A stretch of DNA of 8,558 bases, taken from positions 1 to 8,558 of the forward strand of contig CAYVDH010000155.1 of the NCBI GenBank assembly GCA_964450355.1. Direction: 5' to 3'. A model generated the notes under the pieces. It worked only from the letters and a program-made list of their open reading frames with translations. It was not told the DNA's origin and did no database searches. Positions 1-7,964 of the stretch are shown here, piece by piece; position 1 is the stretch's first letter; each line of letters starts with the position of its first letter. A program made the translations under genes and the position numbers. This DNA comes from CAYVDH01 sp964450355 (GTDB lineage Bacteria; Bacteroidota; Bacteroidia; NS11-12g; UBA955).

Positions 1-85
1 ATTTGCTAAAATTTATTTACTCAAACAGTACAAGTTTTCAAGTCTAAACCTGCAAATTTTAACAAAGTGAAACATGTATTTGAGG

Positions 86-177
86 GTGTGCCGTATGGCA
101 TACTCCTTTTACTTTCATACTTTGTTGGTCTTGCAGGACCATGACTTGATGAAACAAAATGGCAGTATGCCTTTTTT
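86..177 (+). terminator. Structured RNA segment ending in a U-tract: terminator of an upstream transcript, or leader/small RNA
   Basis: GGCATACT (97-104) is perfectly complementary to AGTATGCC (164-171), and six T residues follow at 172-177, as in an intrinsic terminator. Inside this long stem, TTTGTT (121-126) can pair with AACAAA (153-158), and GGTCT (127-131) with GGACC (136-140, one G-U pair). The left arm of the outer stem can instead form a local hairpin, GTGTGCC (86-92) with GGCATAC (97-103) around a GTAT loop, also followed by pyrimidines. The two folds exclude each other, as in an attenuator or switch. Which fold is real, and whether this ends an upstream transcript, is a small RNA, or is part of the protease leader, cannot be decided from one sequence. 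I recognise no named riboswitch. Confidence 0.4.
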
Positions 178-206
178 GTTTCAAGCAACTTTTGGATACT
201 GTTTTG
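175..206 (+). promoter_or_regulatory. Weak candidate Bacteroidota-type promoter for the protease gene
   Basis: Bacteroidota housekeeping promoters use a TTTG-like -33 box and a TAnnTTTG -7 box. Here TTTG at 175-178 is followed after 18 bases by TACTGTTTTG (197-206), which has the TA and TTTG halves but two extra bases between them. A start near 212 would leave a leader of about 30 bases before the ATG at 242. The fit is imperfect and the region is T-rich, so chance is a real alternative. Confidence 0.25.
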
Positions 207-241
207 TGTTTTATATTTTTTAAACTAAACCAAAACAATGT

Positions 242-3200
242 ATGAAAAAAATCACATCCTTACTTTTTACACTCTGCTTACTCGCTAGTGTAAATGCACA
301 ACTCCATTGCACGCTCGACAGCCTGCACAGGGCTAAAGTTAAAATTAACTCTTCTTACCTCTCTCAATTAAAGAAAACAGCCATTGACAACAATCAAAAA
401 GCTAAAAATTTAATTCAAGGAACCATTCAATTAAACAACAACAAACGTGCTTTAGCGCCTAACATGGTACATTATGTCATTCCTGTTGTAGTACATGTTA
501 TTCATAAAACTGGCGAAAACATTGGTACTGGTAGCAACATCAGTGTCAATCAAATCAGAAATCAAATTGATACCCTTAATAATTATTTCAAACATTATGG
601 CATTGGTTTTTGTTTGGCTACCAAAATGCCTGATGGCACTAGTTTTAATGGCATTACCAGACAAGCACATGCGCTTACTGATTACCGTTTTAATTTAGAC
701 AACGATGATGTGATGAAATTGGATGTATTTCCTAAAGAAAATTATTTAAATATTTGGGTAGTGAACAGCATCTTGTTTGACAATGGAAGTCCTAGCGAAT
801 ATTTAGGCTCTGCTACAGGTATTGGTAGCGAAAAAAATGGGGTCATTGTCCGTCATGATTATTTTGGCAATTATTCCAATTGCAGCGGTTGTAATCTCAA
901 TTCAGGTGCTATGGGTAAAGTGTTGGTACATGAAATGGGACATTTGTTTGGTTTATTCCATACGCACGAAAAAGGTTGCTTAAATAGTAATAATGGCTGT
1001 GATACTACAGGTGACTTAATTTGTGACACTCCACCCATGGAATATCAAAACACTAATTGTACAAATTCCAACACTTGCAATGAATCTCCTAATTACGATG
1101 ACCCCATTCACAATTACATGGGATACAAAGAAGAAACTTGCATGAATCACTTTACTACCGAACAAGTAAAAGTGATGCACTACAACATCGAAAATTATTT
1201 TGAAACTAACATTGATGTGACCAACATCATGAATACCGTAGGAGTAGGAGCTTGTGGCAAGGTGTCAGCCTTGTTTATGACCGAAAAAGATTATTTATGC
1301 CAATTAGGAACCATCAAATTCACCGCACTCAATAGCGGATTTATTTACACTTGGAAATTCAAAAACACCAACAATGGCATTACCTACAGCCCTGCAAGCA
1401 GTGGTAACAAATTCATCGATTTTAATTTTACTACCGAAGGGGTGTACGATGTCACACTCACAGTAACAGATGGCAGTGGATTCAGCATTACCCGTACTAG
1501 ACCTAAATTGGTGTTTGTAGGGGATTGTGGCACTACCATAAGGAGTGATAAAGGCAATTGGTATTTTGGGGAATATGCTGGAGTCGAATTTAAACAGTTT
1601 GCTACATTACCAAATCCAAAAGCATTTTTACAAATTCCAAAAACAATTAATTCATTTGAAGGCTGTATAGTGCAAAATAATGCAAAAGGAGAGTTATTGT
1701 TTTATGGTGGTGGTAAAGGAACTAACTACAATTCTTTTGGACAACCTACAAGAGACACCTTTTACATCTATGATAAAACACATAAACGTATGCCAAACGG
1801 CTCTGTCTTGGGAACAAGTACTAGTTCACAAGGTGGTGTAGTCGTGCCTTATCCTAACCAAGGTAATAAATTTTATTTGTTTACTACCAACATGCAAAAT
1901 TTTAATACTTCACCTCTTCAGAATTTTGGCCTTAGATATTCAATCATTGACACATCACTTAATAATGGGAATGGTGATGTAGATACAAATTATAAAAATG
2001 TTCCAGTATATCCTCCAATAGGTAGAGCTTATAATCGGTTATCAGATAGCGCAATGATTACTGGAGAAGGTATAGCTTCCATTCCAGGCTGCAACAACAA
2101 TGAGTATTTTATAATTGTAACTTCTGTGGGGACAAAAATTGATACAGTTAATTTTGCAATTAAAAAAACTGATTCTCTTTTCCTTTCCAGAACAATAGAA
2201 GTGTATAAGATAAATAGCAGCGGAATATCACACCAGTTTCAATATGTAATGCCTAATGTATTTGCATCTTATGGTGGCATTACCGCATCTACAGATGGCA
2301 GAATGGTTTGTGTAAGTGGATTGTTGTTTGAGTTTGATAGGTCTAATGGAAACCTAAAACTCATTAAGAATTTACAAGATTCGGCTGAAGTAGATTTTTA
2401 TCATTCTGAATTCAGTACCAACAATCAATATTTATACATCATTAGGCATCTTGATTTAGGGGCTGGTCTATACGAAAAAATATTGAGACAATATGATTTG
2501 TCAACAGACCTAAATACTTATACTGCCAATACACTTAAAAACAACGCTTATTCTCTTCAAAATGCACCTGACAACAAAATGTACATTTCTCAATTGCAAG
2601 ATTTGAATTTAAGTGTAATCAATGAGCCTAATAAATTAAATGGATATAGCAATAGTAACAACATCAATTACAAACAAGACAAACTGAACTTAAAAGTTGG
2701 TTTGGTTAATTTATTCAGCAAAGGTGGTTTACCTAACTTTATAGATGCCCGTCCACAAGATTCATTTGATGTTAAAGTGTTTCATAGAATCGAAAACTGC
2801 AAACAAGTGTATTTTTATACCAGCCAATGTTGTAAATCCAATTACGTTTGGAATTTTGGCGATGGCAATACTGGTACTGGCAAAACAGCCAATCACAATT
2901 ACACAGGTAAGTCAGGCACTTATTATGTCACACTTACAATCGACAATTTACTAACTTACTACGATACCATACAATTTGGTATTCAAAATTCAGCCATTTC
3001 AGGCTCAAATAAAACATGCGATACAAGCAATTTAAGTGCTTATTACGCCATCAATTCCAATATAGATAAATATCAATATTATTGGGATATTACTAAGGGC
3101 GAAGTAGTAAAATCTGAAAAGCCTTATACTTCAGCTTTTGTTAAATGGAATGCCGATAGTGGAAAAGTAAGAATGATAGTGAAAGACAACAAAGGTTGTT

Positions 3201-6200
3201 CCGATACTGCTTATTTTTTAAATACATTTTCAAACCTCATTAAAAACAATGTCATTGCTGCTAAATCTACTTGTAACATTGACAGCATCATTGGAAATTA
3301 TCCTACTGGTGGCAACGATACATTCCAATTCATTTGGTATAACAAATTGGCAACAGATAACAATTGGACTTTAATGAGCAGCAGAACTCTTAAAGATTTA
3401 ATGCCTAACAACACCAATAAAACCATGCAATACATGAGGGTAGTGAAATCAGGCGAATGTTTAAGTTACAGCAACATCATCAATATTCAACCTTTACAAG
3501 TATTAAATACCATTGAAAAAAATTATTTAAACCCTACTCAATTGTGTGATGGGTATTTTGATGGCTCGGATTTAGCAGGAAATTTTTCAACTATAACTTA
3601 CCAATGGCAAAAGAGTTTTGATGGCTCAAACTGGAACAACATTTCAGGAAAAACAAATTACTATTATGGGGTATTTATCAATGATACCATTAAATATTTT
3701 GTAAGAAGACAAGCGAGTTATGGCACTTGTGTTTCATACAGCAATGTGCTTGAAAATAACTTTACTAAAATTACCAAACAGCCACAAGATGTGATGATAT
3801 GTGCGTATGGTCAAAATTTCCCAATTAAAGTGAATTATGAATTAGAGTATCCCGATGGAATGGACTTTACAATTGAATGGGAACTTAAAAAATCAAAATG
3901 GACGGCTTGGAAAAAATTGAAAATATTAAGCAAAAACATCTTTGATACTTATTCATTATTAGATAGTATTACTGTTACTAGTTACTCTCCAACAAAAACT
4001 GACACTATAAGAGTAGGTGATAGTTTAAGATTTAGATTTTATCACAATGCCTGTGGATACGATAAATTCTTTTATTCTAAACACATTACCATTAAAAAAA
4101 CAGACAGCCTAAAAATACTTACCCATCCTGCAAATACGACAGTTCAATTTGGCGACATTGCAAAATTGTACTTCACTGTTAACAATCCGCAAGTATGTCA
4201 ATTTTCTTGGGAGTATTCTACATCCAACAATGGCCCTTGGCTTCCTGTTTTAAATCTCACTAAAGATTCAATTGATGTCTATACCAATGGTTGCCCAGTA
4301 AACATGTATTACAGAGGTAAAATAGTTCATCCTTGCACTACTCAATTTACCAATGTAGCAAAAATAACAGTTAACAATGTTTCTAATCCTACCTTTGATT
4401 ATTGGATGAGAGACGACAGAATGGATAGAGGAAAAGAGCCTAACAATGTTTCTTCATCTTTTGTTACTTCAGAAGATATATGGATAAGGAATTACAACGA
4501 TGGCAAAATACAACACCAAGATTTAAATACACTGTTAGACACCAATTGGGTGAATGTAACCATCAGAAATAGACAAAACAATCCTATAACTGGAGCAAAA
4601 TTAAGACTGTATTGGACATGGGGAAGCACCAACGAAACTTGGACAAGAAACTGGACTAAAAATGACAGCAACTACATCAAAAAAGGCAACAATGATTCTT
4701 TCTTGATGGGCAGTGAAATTAATTTTGTGGACATTGATTTACCTACTATTTCACGTAATCAATTTTATAAGGTGGTGTACCCTTGGACAAATTTCCCAAG
4801 AGAAGGTTGGTATGATTTAAGTAATACATTCAATTCAGAAAGAATCAATGTGTGTCTGTTAGCAAGAATCATCACATGCAACAATGCTCCCTATGGAATG
4901 ACCTTTGCTGAGGGTTCTGATGTGATTAAAAACATTAAAAATAACAACAACATCATTTCAAGAAACATTTGGACAGTTGAATTTCAATTGCCTAACAACG
5001 AGAATGACAACAAATACAAAGACAATGAACTAATTGTTTTTAATCCTAACCTAAACAATGGTGGTGTAATCCTTGTCGGTAGTTCGTCAGATGATTCAAC
5101 AAAGTCTGATGTGTGTATAGATACAGAAGATTCTTTGTATTTCACTAAAGCTGAAGCATATGTCAGATTGCCTCAAAACTTGTATGATGTTTGGAAAACA
5201 AGTTCTAATTCAATCACTGGTATGTTGTATGTAAAAGACAATTGTTTTAAAATTACAAGTAAACACGCTTGTTTAAATGCTATCAACTTACCTTCCAATT
5301 CTATGTATCTAATAGAATATTATTATGGTTATATGGACATCAACAACAGATTCAGTAATAAAGTATTTAAAGTAAGTATCAATCAAAAAGATGAAAACGA
5401 TGACATAACTGGGGAATGTATATACATGATCAGGGACAATCCTTTTGTCAATGTTCATAAAGAAATCATTGAAACCAATACCACTTATAGCATTTGTTAT
5501 TGGGAGCAAGATAGCACTTGGAATGATTCAATCATTTATAATGTGACATATTCATTGCCATATAAATTATACAAAGATGGGGTTGAACTAAATCAAAACC
5601 CTTATCACCAATACGGATTTAAAAAGGGTGAATACATGGTAGTAGCCACTGACATTGAAAACAACATGGAATTTATTGACAACATTTATGTAGTAAACGA
5701 TGGAATATCTGTTAACGAATCCACAACACCTATTGTCTTTCCTTGCGATTCTCCTTATTACGAATACGAAGCTTTTGACAACACCCATTTAATTTATGAC
5801 TTGTACAACAATTTACAAACACCTGTAAGTGGCAATACTTATTTGTTAGATGGAACTAATACCATTTATTACGACATTAAAAACAATGTGAATGCTTGTA
5901 CTGTAGATAAAATCAACATTGCATTTGATGATATTCCAGTGTTCCCATCTACCCCTACTGCCAATTTAATGGCTCAATACAATTTGGAATTAGACACTTG
6001 TTGTTTTATTAAAGTCAATGATTTGAATTGTTATGGCATGCCACTGGCACAAGGTCAGAGTTTAGATGTGTATGACATGGCATTGAATTATCAATTCACT
6101 GTAACCATTCAATCTTACAGCGATACTACAATGGGCTTTAGATTCTGTCCTCCACAATGGGATACCACAGCAGAGAACATAAACGACCAATACAAAATGG

Positions 6201-6532
6201 TGTACAAATCCAGCACATGTGAATATTGTCGAATTGATTTTGCTTGTGACAACAGAGTGATATTTGAAAACGCAACCAATGTGAACGACATCAAAATAAA
6301 TGACATTCATATTTATCCTAACCCTGCTCAAAATACTGTGAATATATTCATCAAAAACAAATTGCAATTAGCTCACATTGTAGTGTATGACCAATTAGGT
6401 AAACAAGTAATGAAACAAGAATTAAACGACAGCCAGTTTGCTACATTAAATGTTTCAGATTTGGTTTCTGGTGTTTACACTGTATTTATTCCTGAGTTAA
6501 ATTACAATTATAAATTAGTGTTAATTAAATAA
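242..6532 (+). CDS. Giant secreted multidomain pappalysin-type (M43) metalloprotease with T9SS sorting domain
   Basis: This 2096-residue protein is probably an extracellular or surface zinc metalloprotease. Residues 1-19 form a Sec signal peptide (two Lys, hydrophobic core, cleavage after VNA). The catalytic domain spans about 75-330: zinc motif HEMGHLFGLFH at 230-240 (E231 the likely catalytic base) and the Met-turn NYMGY at 291-295, the M43/pappalysin pattern. A PKD-like domain follows (about 345-425). Next is a propeller-like module (about 438-836) starting NWYFGEYAG and ending GLPNFI, as in many Bacteroidota surface proteins. A second PKD domain (about 850-905, WNFGDG at 870-875) leads into several Ig-like domains (about 919-1380). 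A conserved module (about 1385-1600) carries EDIWIRNYNDG at 1411 and CLLARI at 1538-1543. Residues 1600-2015 are unassigned. The type A sorting domain (about 2018-2096) has IYPNP at 2024-2028 and ends in KLVLIK. The ATG at 242 is chosen because it opens directly into the signal peptide. Substrate unknown. It appears monocistronic, ending at the hairpin at 6559-6592. Confidence 0.93.
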   Translation: MKKITSLLFTLCLLASVNAQLHCTLDSLHRAKVKINSSYLSQLKKTAIDNNQKAKNLIQGTIQLNNNKRALAPNMVHYVIPVVVHVIHKTGENIGTGSNISVNQIRNQIDTLNNYFKHYGIGFCLATKMPDGTSFNGITRQAHALTDYRFNLDNDDVMKLDVFPKENYLNIWVVNSILFDNGSPSEYLGSATGIGSEKNGVIVRHDYFGNYSNCSGCNLNSGAMGKVLVHEMGHLFGLFHTHEKGCLNSNNGCDTTGDLICDTPPMEYQNTNCTNSNTCNESPNYDDPIHNYMGYKEETCMNHFTTEQVKVMHYNIENYFETNIDVTNIMNTVGVGACGKVSALFMTEKDYLCQLGTIKFTALNSGFIYTWKFKNTNNGITYSPASSGNKFIDFNFTTEGVYDVTLTVTDGSGFSITRTRPKLVFVGDCGTTIRSDKGNWYFGEYAGVEFKQFATLPNPKAFLQIPKTINSFEGCIVQNNAKGELLFYGGGKGTNYNSFGQPTRDTFYIYDKTHKRMPNGSVLGTSTSSQGGVVVPYPNQGNKFYLFTTNMQNFNTSPLQNFGLRYSIIDTSLNNGNGDVDTNYKNVPVYPPIGRAYNRLSDSAMITGEGIASIPGCNNNEYFIIVTSVGTKIDTVNFAIKKTDSLFLSRTIEVYKINSSGISHQFQYVMPNVFASYGGITASTDGRMVCVSGLLFEFDRSNGNLKLIKNLQDSAEVDFYHSEFSTNNQYLYIIRHLDLGAGLYEKILRQYDLSTDLNTYTANTLKNNAYSLQNAPDNKMYISQLQDLNLSVINEPNKLNGYSNSNNINYKQDKLNLKVGLVNLFSKGGLPNFIDARPQDSFDVKVFHRIENCKQVYFYTSQCCKSNYVWNFGDGNTGTGKTANHNYTGKSGTYYVTLTIDNLLTYYDTIQFGIQNSAISGSNKTCDTSNLSAYYAINSNIDKYQYYWDITKGEVVKSEKPYTSAFVKWNADSGKVRMIVKDNKGCSDTAYFLNTFSNLIKNNVIAAKSTCNIDSIIGNYPTGGNDTFQFIWYNKLATDNNWTLMSSRTLKDLMPNNTNKTMQYMRVVKSGECLSYSNIINIQPLQVLNTIEKNYLNPTQLCDGYFDGSDLAGNFSTITYQWQKSFDGSNWNNISGKTNYYYGVFINDTIKYFVRRQASYGTCVSYSNVLENNFTKITKQPQDVMICAYGQNFPIKVNYELEYPDGMDFTIEWELKKSKWTAWKKLKILSKNIFDTYSLLDSITVTSYSPTKTDTIRVGDSLRFRFYHNACGYDKFFYSKHITIKKTDSLKILTHPANTTVQFGDIAKLYFTVNNPQVCQFSWEYSTSNNGPWLPVLNLTKDSIDVYTNGCPVNMYYRGKIVHPCTTQFTNVAKITVNNVSNPTFDYWMRDDRMDRGKEPNNVSSSFVTSEDIWIRNYNDGKIQHQDLNTLLDTNWVNVTIRNRQNNPITGAKLRLYWTWGSTNETWTRNWTKNDSNYIKKGNNDSFLMGSEINFVDIDLPTISRNQFYKVVYPWTNFPREGWYDLSNTFNSERINVCLLARIITCNNAPYGMTFAEGSDVIKNIKNNNNIISRNIWTVEFQLPNNENDNKYKDNELIVFNPNLNNGGVILVGSSSDDSTKSDVCIDTEDSLYFTKAEAYVRLPQNLYDVWKTSSNSITGMLYVKDNCFKITSKHACLNAINLPSNSMYLIEYYYGYMDINNRFSNKVFKVSINQKDENDDITGECIYMIRDNPFVNVHKEIIETNTTYSICYWEQDSTWNDSIIYNVTYSLPYKLYKDGVELNQNPYHQYGFKKGEYMVVATDIENNMEFIDNIYVVNDGISVNESTTPIVFPCDSPYYEYEAFDNTHLIYDLYNNLQTPVSGNTYLLDGTNTIYYDIKNNVNACTVDKINIAFDDIPVFPSTPTANLMAQYNLELDTCCFIKVNDLNCYGMPLAQGQSLDVYDMALNYQFTVTIQSYSDTTMGFRFCPPQWDTTAENINDQYKMVYKSSTCEYCRIDFACDNRVIFENATNVNDIKINDIHIYPNPAQNTVNIFIKNKLQLAHIVVYDQLGKQVMKQELNDSQFATLNVSDLVSGVYTVFIPELNYNYKLVLIK
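3239..3778 (+). repeat. Two tandem ~90-residue Ig-like repeats inside the giant protease
   Basis: Within the giant protein, residues about 1000-1089 and 1090-1179 are diverged copies of one Ig-like unit. Each has an early Cys (1011, 1102), a core Trp (1032, 1122) and a Cys followed by SYSN (C1073 LSYSN, C1163 VSYSN). The Trp-to-Trp and SYSN Cys-to-Cys distances are both exactly 90 residues. Looser relatives follow: one near 1180-1290 and one around W1323/C1365. These look like stalk or adhesion domains expanded by duplication. Unit borders are approximate. Confidence 0.65.
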
Positions 6533-6558
6533 GGAGAAAAAGTGATTGATTGAAAACT

Positions 6559-6592
6559 AAAAAACGCCCCTCAATTCTGAGGGGCGTTTTTT
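6559..6592. terminator. Strong bidirectional intrinsic terminator between convergent genes
   Basis: A perfect 15-bp inverted repeat surrounds a 4-base ATTC loop: left arm 6559-6573, right arm 6578-6592, with core CGCCCCTCA pairing with TGAGGGGCG. The arms begin with an A-run and end with a T-run, so the RNA from either strand ends in a GC-rich hairpin plus U-tract. It lies 27 bases after the stop of the giant protease and 20 bases after the stop of the minus-strand gene ending at 6613, so it can end both transcripts. Confidence 0.92.
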
Positions 6593-6612
6593 TATGAACT
6601 TAAAAATGAAAA

Positions 6613-7572
6613 TTATTCTAAATTGATTTCAACTTCGATGTCGGCATTCATAAATGCGCCTGGCATTATACGAACATACAAGTTAGAGCCCATTGTACCT
6701 AATTGTGCAGCAGTTTGCGTATTGCTTTCGCCACTGTTCAAACTAACAATTAGGGTATGTATCATTGGGTCGTCTGCGATGTAAAACTCCACTGTAGCTG
6801 GACCATTGTTGGTTAATGAATACACCCTATTAGGATTGTATGGCATGGTTTTTAACAGAGTAGGAACTACTCCTGCAATGGATTGGGTAATGATTTCGAC
6901 ATCTGGTCCTTCTTCTGAGGGTTGAAAGATGTATTGCTGCCTCCTAGCCACATCATTGTAATAGATTACTTGAGCTGCATCAATTACTGTTCTTGTTTTT
7001 AGGTAACAATTATTGAGTAATATAACTCTATCTTGGGTAAGCACTGGTCTGCCTCTCACATAACTTTCCTGACTGGTGTTAGCATTTTGCAGGGCTGTTC
7101 TTAAAGTTTGAATGGCAGCTATTTTAGCTGCGCTCATTCCTCCTGCAATTAATTGAGTTTGATATTTCACACAAGCTTTGTGCATTTCATCCAAAAAGCT
7201 AATCATTTTACTTTGACTTTTACGGGCTTCACCATAGGTATCAGTGCCGAATTCAGCTTGGCGGGCGTAGTCTTTAGGAAAAATTTTGACTGCAAAATAC
7301 TTGACTTCATTGTATTTGAGTTTACACAATTCCATTTGAGCCAAAACAGCATCGGTTCTTTGCGCTTGAATGTCCTTGATTTGACTGTCTCTGATGACAG
7401 TAGAAGCAGCATTAATACTGAGAAGCCAATTGCTAGCAAAAGTGTTGTCTAAGGTGGTGTCAAATAAGGTAAAATCTGCAATGTTAGTAACGAATAAGGA
7501 TTGCAGGGTGTTTGAGGTTTCGAGCATGTAGTCATCGCTACCGTTATATGCTCTAATGATTTCTTTAGCCAT
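6613..7572 (-). CDS. Uncharacterised Bacteroidota protein: helical N-terminal domain plus C-terminal beta-rich domain
   Basis: The product is 319 residues with no signal peptide or membrane segment, so probably cytoplasmic. Residues about 15-220 look mostly helical; recognisable stretches are YNGSDDYMLETSNTL (9-23), a FPKDYARQAEFG segment (98-109) and EARKSQSKMISFLDEMH (115-131). A linker (about 217-244, SEEGPD) leads to a beta-rich tail (245-319) with alternating hydrophobics (VYSLTNNG, VEFYIADD, LYVRIMP, IEVEINLE), like a small beta-sandwich. I have a general memory of similar uncharacterised proteins in Bacteroidota but can assign no function. The ATG at 7570-7572 (MAKEIIRAYNG) is preferred. 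An upstream in-frame TTG at 7606-7608 would add 12 hydrophobic residues, but TTG starts are uncommon and the added stretch contains no cleavage site. The gene ends at the shared terminator. The heptad-repeat gene lies 75 bp upstream on the same strand and could be co-transcribed. Confidence 0.82.
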   Translation of the reverse strand: MAKEIIRAYNGSDDYMLETSNTLQSLFVTNIADFTLFDTTLDNTFASNWLLSINAASTVIRDSQIKDIQAQRTDAVLAQMELCKLKYNEVKYFAVKIFPKDYARQAEFGTDTYGEARKSQSKMISFLDEMHKACVKYQTQLIAGGMSAAKIAAIQTLRTALQNANTSQESYVRGRPVLTQDRVILLNNCYLKTRTVIDAAQVIYYNDVARRQQYIFQPSEEGPDVEIITQSIAGVVPTLLKTMPYNPNRVYSLTNNGPATVEFYIADDPMIHTLIVSLNSGESNTQTAAQLGTMGSNLYVRIMPGAFMNADIEVEINLE

Positions 7573-7647
7573 AATAAAAATTATTAAGGAACTAAAAATA
7601 TAACGCAAACTATAGTCACTTTATTACATGAAAATGAGCGTTTTAAT

Positions 7648-7929
7648 CTATGAAATAGACTCTTTAGTCTTTTCCATCAAAAGTTTGAAACGTTCTGCTG
7701 TCTCTTTGATGTTTTCCGCTAAGAGTTTAATCCATTCCGCAGCTTCTTAGAAGCGTTCCGCTGTCTCTTTGATGTTTTCCGCTGACTCTGTGAAGTATTC
7801 TGCTGAAAGTTTGATGTAAGCCATTACAAGTTTGATACATTCCGTTGCTTCTTTAAAGCATTCATCTGAAAGTTTAATTTGTTCCTTTAGCACTTTAATT
7901 CTTTCCTTTACTTCTTTGATGTGTTCCAC
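7648..7929 (-). pseudogene. Heptad-repeat coiled-coil gene interrupted by one in-frame stop
   Basis: Read on the minus strand from a GTG at 7927-7929, the frame holds 93 codons before a TAG at 7648-7650, with a single internal TAA at 7747-7749 (codon 61). The product is thirteen heptads of the form xExIKxx, for example KERIKVL, TECIKLV, AENIKET (twice), AEWIKLL and AERFKLL. Ile or Phe at position 4 and small or aliphatic residues at positions 7 and 1 give the a/d spacing of an amphipathic coiled coil; Lys and Glu fill the outer faces. The TAA falls where nearly every other heptad has AAA (Lys), so one A-to-T change explains it, and the frame and heptad register continue unbroken after it. It could be a recent pseudogene, a 60-residue truncated protein, a sequencing error, or a readthrough site. 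The GTG start is uncertain: no ATG or good ribosome site lies upstream, and a palindrome overlaps it. Function unknown. Confidence 0.55.
7651..7929 (-). repeat. Tandem 21-bp repeat array (about 13 units)
   Basis: The array has a strict 21-bp period with no indels over about 279 bp. The clearest pair is 7691-7720 and 7754-7783, 30 bases that differ only at the sixth base and are offset by 63 bp (three units). Divergence is uneven: units from about 7690 to 7785 are nearly alike, whereas those near 7850-7929 have drifted more. This suggests later duplication within the distal (C-terminal) half. The units have no unique spacers, so this is a coding minisatellite and not a CRISPR array. Confidence 0.85.
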
Positions 7930-7964
7930 TTGTGGAAGGGATTAAAGAGGTGGCGGAAGGGGTT
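7897..7964. repeat. Imperfect inverted repeat centred on TTCCAC-TT-GTGGAA at the edge of the heptad array
   Basis: The core (7924-7937) is a perfect palindrome with 6-bp arms and a 2-base spacer. Read outward on both strands, the likeness continues. Minus strand from 7929 gives V-E-H-I-K-E-V-K-E-R-I; plus strand from 7932 gives V-E-G-I-K-E-V-A-E-G-V. By hand, 22 of 33 bases match. The plus-strand arm therefore resembles one and a half heptad units in opposite orientation. It soon becomes hydrophobic and stops at a TAA at 8001-8003, so it is not itself a gene. The purine-rich strand also switches at this point. It may be an inversion scar or an operator-like dyad. Confidence 0.5.

Larger units (their letters stand above)
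1..241. other. Leader/intergenic region upstream of the giant protease gene
   Basis: No convincing gene is visible here. The only open edge frame (positions 2-70) is 22 codons ending in TGA, too short to tell from chance, though it could be the tail of an upstream gene. The rest holds a potentially folded segment (86-177, listed separately) and an AT-rich stretch before the start codon at 242. An ATG at 238-240 lies out of frame with the gene and closes after about 16 codons. Confidence 0.6.

Noticed and set aside
2..70. Open frame from the window edge, 22 codons ending in TGA, as the tail of an upstream gene
   Set aside because: Too short and without recognisable composition; a run of this length is expected by chance.
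7153..7452. A 99-codon plus-strand frame opposite the 319-residue gene
   Set aside because: It lies wholly inside a better-supported minus-strand gene, shows no domain or leader, and looks like an antisense shadow. The same applies to short minus-strand frames within 452-6367 and to 8323-8505.
7601..7612. TATAGTTTG on the minus strand as the promoter of the 319-residue gene
   Set aside because: One base too long for TAnnTTTG and no TTG box at the expected distance upstream.
7657..7670. AGACT-CTTT-AGTCT hairpin followed by T residues on the plus strand
   Set aside because: Only a 5-bp AT-rich stem inside the repeat gene, with no plus-strand gene ending there.
7651..7929. CRISPR array
   Set aside because: The 21-bp units are contiguous, with no unique spacers, and all encode the same heptad pattern.
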